Positions 47,260 to 51,290 of a stretch of DNA of 51,290 bases are shown piece by piece. The translations under genes were made by a program, and so were the position numbers. The DNA lies in contig NCSJ02000306.1 in the NCBI GenBank assembly GCA_002812745.2, forward strand, positions 1-51,290, written 5' to 3'. Below the pieces are notes generated by a model. It made no database searches. It was not told the DNA's origin and was given only the letters and a program-made list of their open reading frames with translations. Source of the stretch: Scytalidium lignicola (taxonomy: Eukaryota; Ascomycota; Leotiomycetes). The stretch's first letter is position 1. Each line of letters starts with the position of its first letter.

Positions 47260-49384
47260 TGCAGCCATCTCGCTAGCAACAGCTACTGGAACAGCAAATA
47301 TCGAAATTAATATTACTTGATAACAAAAAAGCTGTTAGCCAATTGCTAGGAATACTTACTTATTTACTGCTTGCCATTATACAAGTAGCTGCTTTTATGG
47401 ACAATAACAATATATCAATATTTGGATACATTTCGTTGTTTCAAAATACAAATACTCAAGCCGAATTCTTTCATAAGTATTTTGAAGACTTTAGCAAATA
47501 TCAAGAAATGAAGAGTACAATTGCGAAAATATAGCATATTTCATTCGATTAAATATGAAAGCAAAATCCATTTGCCGCAAAATATCTTTCGTTTATTGCA
47601 TGCATTGATTGCACTAATATTCCCCAGTTGCTGTTGCCTCCCGAAGGCTTCTTAATGCAACAAATTAAAGCAACTGGGACAATAAAAGAATATGCATTTA
47701 TCACAAAGCGCCAATAAGCTTTTCAAAAACTAAAAAACGAAAAGTTCTTTGATATGCATTAATTGATCCACATGGCATTGGAATAGTGGCTAAATAAACA
47801 TAGCAAGCAAATAGCTTAAATAGCCAAAGTAGCGATATAACTTGAGAAGTTAACCTCATATGATGGGCATNAAAAAGAAAAAAAACGTAGACAATGTATC
47901 TTCTTCATGCAATCCATGTAGCCAGATTAAACAGGAAAATGAATGAAATAGCAAGGACTTCATTTTTAGATTAGATAAGTTGATGCTAAACAAGTTTAAG
48001 GCAATATTTATGGGCAGAATAGACACATTGACAAGCTTTTTTATTTCGAGAAAAGAAATTGGGAAAAGAACATACTTAAATACTCACAAGCATAAATGAG
48101 ATGGAGATAGCATTTGCCAATTAGGGAAAATATGTGGCCACAGAAGCAATACATAAGAAGACGCTGGCACAAAAAGAGAAGGTGCTGAGGCCAGACCATC
48201 CAGGCACGTTGGCAAGCATAAGCAACTTAATAGTAGTGCTGAATAGCTAAAGCAAGTGCAAAGAAGCAGAATTGATAAACAGGCAGATGCTAATATAAAA
48301 TAAGAAGATGCTTAGTCCAGATTATTCTTTTACGTTGACGAGCATAAGTAGTTTAGCAGTAGTATTAGATAGGCAAAGCAAGTATAAGGAGGCGGAATCG
48401 ATGAATAGGCAGACGTTGGCATAAAAAAAGCAGGTGCTTGGTCCAAACTATCTAAACATATTAACAAGCATGGGCAACTTAGTGCTTGTACTGGACAGGC
48501 AAAGCAAGTATGAGAAGGCGGAATCGATGAACAGGCAGATGCTAGCACAGAGAAAGCAAATACTTGGTCCAGATCATCTTTCTACACTGGCAAGTATGGG
48601 CAGCTTAGCACGAATGCTAAATAGCCAAGATAAATACAAGGAGGTAGAATTAATAAACAAAGAGACATTGGCACAAAGAAAGAAGGTGCTCGGTCCAGAC
48701 CATCCAGATACATTGGCAAGCATAAGCAACTTGGCAGTAAAACTGAACAGCTAAAGCAAGTACGAGGAGGTGGAATCGATGAACATGCAGATGTTAGCAC
48801 AAAAAGAGAAAGTGTTTAGTCCAAATTATCCTTCTACGCTAATGAGCATAAGCAATTTAACGCAAGTGCTGAACAGCCAAGGCAAGTATGAGGAGGTAAA
48901 GTTGATGAATAGGGAGATGTTGGCACGGAAAAAGCAGGTGCTTGGTCTAGGCCATCCTTCTACGCTGATGAGCATGAGCAACTTAGCGCAAGTGCTAAAC
49001 AGGCAAGTTAAGTACGAGAAGGCAAAATCGATGAATAGGGAGACACTGGCATGGTAAGAGAAGGTGCTTGGGCTACAACATCCAGATACACTCAGGAGTG
49101 TGTACTTCTTTGCTGGCCTCCTTACAACTTGGCAGAGCTACGATGAATTTACTGCCCTGTATAAAAAGGTGTGCGCTGGGAATAACACTGTTCTTGGAAA
49201 AGATTATCCAACTATGTGCGCATGCCACAAATACTATTCTGATATGCTTGCATTGCAAGAGCTTGAGAGGCTTGCTCGTTGTCATGAGATACCAAATCAT
49301 AGTGTGCAACTGGATAAAGGATCCGAATTATCATGTGGTTTGGCGAAGATAGGTATAAAAGGTTTGAAACTAGGAAATGAATAG
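47260..49384 (+). pseudogene. NB-ARC/TPR NOD-like receptor (NLR), 5'-truncated and decayed
   Basis: The first readable part (47343-47880) matches the end of a fungal NB-ARC: LLLAIIQVAAFMDNNNIS, QNTNTQAEFFHKYFEDF, SFIACIDCTNIPQLLLPPEG and FFDMH...HMALE. The frame shifts at an N and A-run near 47871-47885, then continues to eight kinesin-light-chain TPR units and a final segment LQHPDTLRSVYFFAGLL. It ends at TAG 49384. Stops are mostly TAA/TAG at Gln positions in the family. Fungal NLRs detect non-self or microbial signals and start cell death through N-terminal effectors. Here the nucleotide-binding half and any effector are missing; the solo LTR lies just upstream. Confidence 0.8.
48100..49100 (+). 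repeat. Eight 126-bp tandem TPR-coding repeats
   Basis: The segment coding LAQ-K-KVLGPDHP recurs near 48165, 48288, 48415, 48542, 48668, 48793, 48919 and 49045, a period of about 126 bp (42 codons). The unit consensus is GKYEEAESMNRQ, then LAQKEKVLGPDHP, then TLASISNLAxVLNSQ. Units are very similar to each other, as in fungal NLRs whose repeats evolve together. Changes between units include transitions giving stops. Confidence 0.85.
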
Positions 49385-49866
49385 AAATTTACGTATTGTA
49401 TGTACAGTGCATACAAAACCTTCATATTTAGCTAAGGTGGCTTATGAAAATTGCAGCATGACAAGCAGGAATAATCTTCTTTACTGGTACTTAAACTAAA
49501 CGCCCATAATCAGTCTTGCTTTCACGAGGCGATGGGTGTCAGTACGAGTACTAGTGGAGAATAGATTGGAGCTACAAAGATCTACTCTCTAGGAGCAACC
49601 GGGAGAGTGCAAGGCATGGTTAGCAGCAACAAGTTGATTGCGTTCTGACTATGAAAAGGATCGCTATCGATTTCGTCGTTAAAAGAAAATATAAGACATT
49701 GGAAGATGACAGCCTCATTACATGGTAAGTGTTACGAAAAATGAGACAACATTAATATTTGACTAATTAACCAGTGACTTATTGTAGAATTTAAGAAGAA
49801 GACTGGTGAAATTGACTATTTTATTCGATGAATTTTATTTTAGCTAGGAGTATATGCCAATAAGGT
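49385..49866. other. Gene-free interval
   Basis: No convincing coding frame is seen. A segment near 49500-49640 is GC-normal and the rest moderately AT-rich. It may be repeat flank. Confidence 0.4.
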
Positions 49867-50013
49867 TCAGAGATTAATTTTGTAACCAGTTTACAACTCT
49901 CAAATCATAAGCAATTATCTATCTGTTATCTTGCCAATAGGGTGTCTACACTTATAACCACTAGTTATACCTATTGACCTCCTTTCACTCCATACCATAC
50001 AACACCCTAATAT
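49867..50013 (+). repeat. Partial decayed LTR, same family as 46951-47209
   Basis: It follows 47068-47209 closely: GGTTCAGAGAT, GCCAATAGG, GTGTCTACAC and ACACCCTAATA for ACCCTGACA. Most differences are C-to-T or G-to-A. Only the 3' half is present. It ends next to the stop of the SGNH gene. Confidence 0.65.
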
Positions 50014-50018
50014 GTTAG

Positions 50019-51290
50019 TTATATACAGTATCTACCACTGCTTACACCGTCAGGTCCACCAAGTGAATCACACGCTGGACAGGGTTGGAAAACACTTCCA
50101 AAAGGCCCATAGCCTTGGACTTGAACCACATACTGGCTGGTGTCAGTAGTTGACATACCAATAGGAACAATCCATGTATAATTATAGCCATCCTGTGTCA
50201 CTACAACATCGCCTATTGGTGACCACGACCACGGGGCATCCATTGTAGGATCCGTGATATTACCTGTATATCGGAATAATGTTTCTCCTTCCACCATATA
50301 ATGATTGCAGACATTGCACCATTTATTGTAGTTTATTGGCCAACCGGGATCGGTCCCCCAATCACATCCTTGGTCACTATTCCAGATAAAAATGCGAGTA
50401 TAAGAGTATGGAACCAGAATAACGGCCTCATAAGTTGTTGATGTATTAGATGCCGAAACCGATGTGCTGCTCACAGTTTGGCCAGCATGTGGTAAGGATA
50501 AGGTGGCCGCTGATACAATATTCCCTGTCCCGGATTCGGTCCCATCTCCGGATAGAGCAGTTAATGCGATATCATATGTTGTATCAGGGCTAAGGCCGCC
50601 AAGTGTGACTGTTGTCATCACATTAATTGCGATCGCAGCTGTAATGCTATATGCTATGGCACCATTCAGATATAATCGGTATCCCACAGCGTTTACTTCA
50701 TTAGGATTCCATATAACCTTGAGAGAGGTATAATCGCTGCCGAGCCATACCAGTGGGCCAGGTATTGGGAGTGGGGGTTCGAGCTCATTATAAGGCGAGG
50801 TTCCGGTATCCAATGGTGTCCCACGGGGGGGTGCTGTTGGCCTGCGTCGGCACCACCAGGCCCTGGCCAGGGAAGACAAAGTCCAGCAGCTGTTGGGCGG
50901 GGTCGATGAAGTCGGTCGCTGCGGTCAGGTCAGTAGGATCCCCTGGCCCTTCCGACGTCGTTTGGAAATGGGAGTACGGCGACCAGAACCACACGCTGTA
51001 CTCCGTCTGCTCCTTGTTGGCGCCCGCTTCACAGTAGCGGTGGCCATTATACATATCTTGGAGGCCGTCGACAAAGATGACGCCCATACGCTCCAGTTCC
51101 ACGGCAGCCGCCTTGATGACGGCGTTCACCTGGGTGGTCATATCATTCAGCTGCGTGCGGAGCGCCACGTCGAGCAGGGGCTGCTCCGAGATAAACGAGT
51201 TCCAATACGCCCAGGTGTAGTCATTGCATTCCGGGCTCATGGCGCGTCGAAGAAGGTTAGGTACTCAAGCACGTAGACCTGGAAACTCTG
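50019..51290 (-). CDS. Secreted SGNH-type esterase with fibronectin type III domain, partial, two frame breaks
   Basis: The gene runs in from the right edge. The first part (51290-50830) reads YLTFFDA, then CNDYTWAYWNSF, LNAVIKAA-type helices and YNGHRYCEAG. This fits the C-terminal half of fungal SGNH/GDSL esterases, where the late Asp/His pair lies in such a segment (VDGxxxxYNGHRYCE). After a Pro/Thr linker, 50750-50500 gives a fibronectin III-like domain (LKVIWNPNEVNAVGYRLYLNG, in part, and LSPDTTYDIALTALSGDG). A Cys/Trp-rich C-terminal region follows. Frame changes occur at a 7-base G run near 50826 and near 51250. The first looks like a homopolymer length error; the second is unexplained. 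Substrate unknown. The catalytic Ser region lies beyond the window. Confidence 0.65.

Noticed and set aside
50464..51276. Plus-strand frames over the SGNH/fibronectin gene
   Set aside because: Antisense shadows of a recognisable minus-strand protein.
1..51290. tRNA, rRNA genes and telomere repeats
   Set aside because: No sequence with convincing tRNA box pairs or cloverleaf, no rRNA-like segment and no TTAGGG array was seen by eye; a covariance-model search would be decisive.

Overview
The window is a fungal nuclear segment, most likely from a Pezizomycotina ascomycete. The evidence is a HET-domain gene, an NB-ARC/kinesin-light-chain-TPR (NLR) relic, Ty3/Gypsy and Ty1/Copia retrotransposons, a Helitron and a Fot/pogo-type element. 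Most repeats carry the C-to-T/G-to-A decay typical of repeat-induced point mutation (RIP): stops at former CAA/CAG/TGG codons, Cys-to-Tyr in zinc knuckles and Asp-to-Asn in active sites. I cannot place the genus. Isolated N bases beside homopolymers suggest an older pyrosequencing-type assembly; dropping some of them restores reading frames.

Layout. 1-221: GC-rich palindromic GGTCTGG repeat. 222-13206: related Gypsy copies, namely a minus-strand copy (222-4305), an inverted 5' portion with its own LTR (4306-6784), and a nearly complete minus-strand copy (6785-13206). Its 5' LTR is split by a Helitron (13207-21695, minus strand), which itself contains a pogo element (18740-20624). 21696-21950: the other half of the split LTR. 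21960-26697: Copia sequence, being a decayed 3' fragment followed by a longer copy whose 3' part (from about 24.4 kb) is much less decayed. 26698-28087: AT-rich remnants and a possible LTR. 28088-32260: the most unusual gene, an AT-rich but essentially open frame of about 1,390 codons joining a tyrosine-recombinase-like region, a RecQ-like helicase and a Cys-rich tail, resembling fungal telomere-linked helicases (TLH). 32.6-35.5 kb: GC-normal island with poorly recognisable gene pieces. 35818-43582: full-length Gypsy element with LTRs and a matching TATAA target-site duplication. 43.6-47 kb: HET pseudogene, ankyrin fragment, hypothetical ORF and solo LTR. 47.26-49.38 kb: NLR pseudogene with eight 126-bp TPR units. 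50.0-51.29 kb: SGNH-esterase/fibronectin-III gene running off the right edge.

Functionally this is a transposon graveyard at a compartment edge. HET, ankyrin and NLR relics indicate a former non-self-recognition neighbourhood. The TLH-like gene suggests, without proving, a subtelomeric position; no telomere repeats are seen. Of the protein-coding units, only the TLH-like gene and perhaps the SGNH gene look potentially functional.
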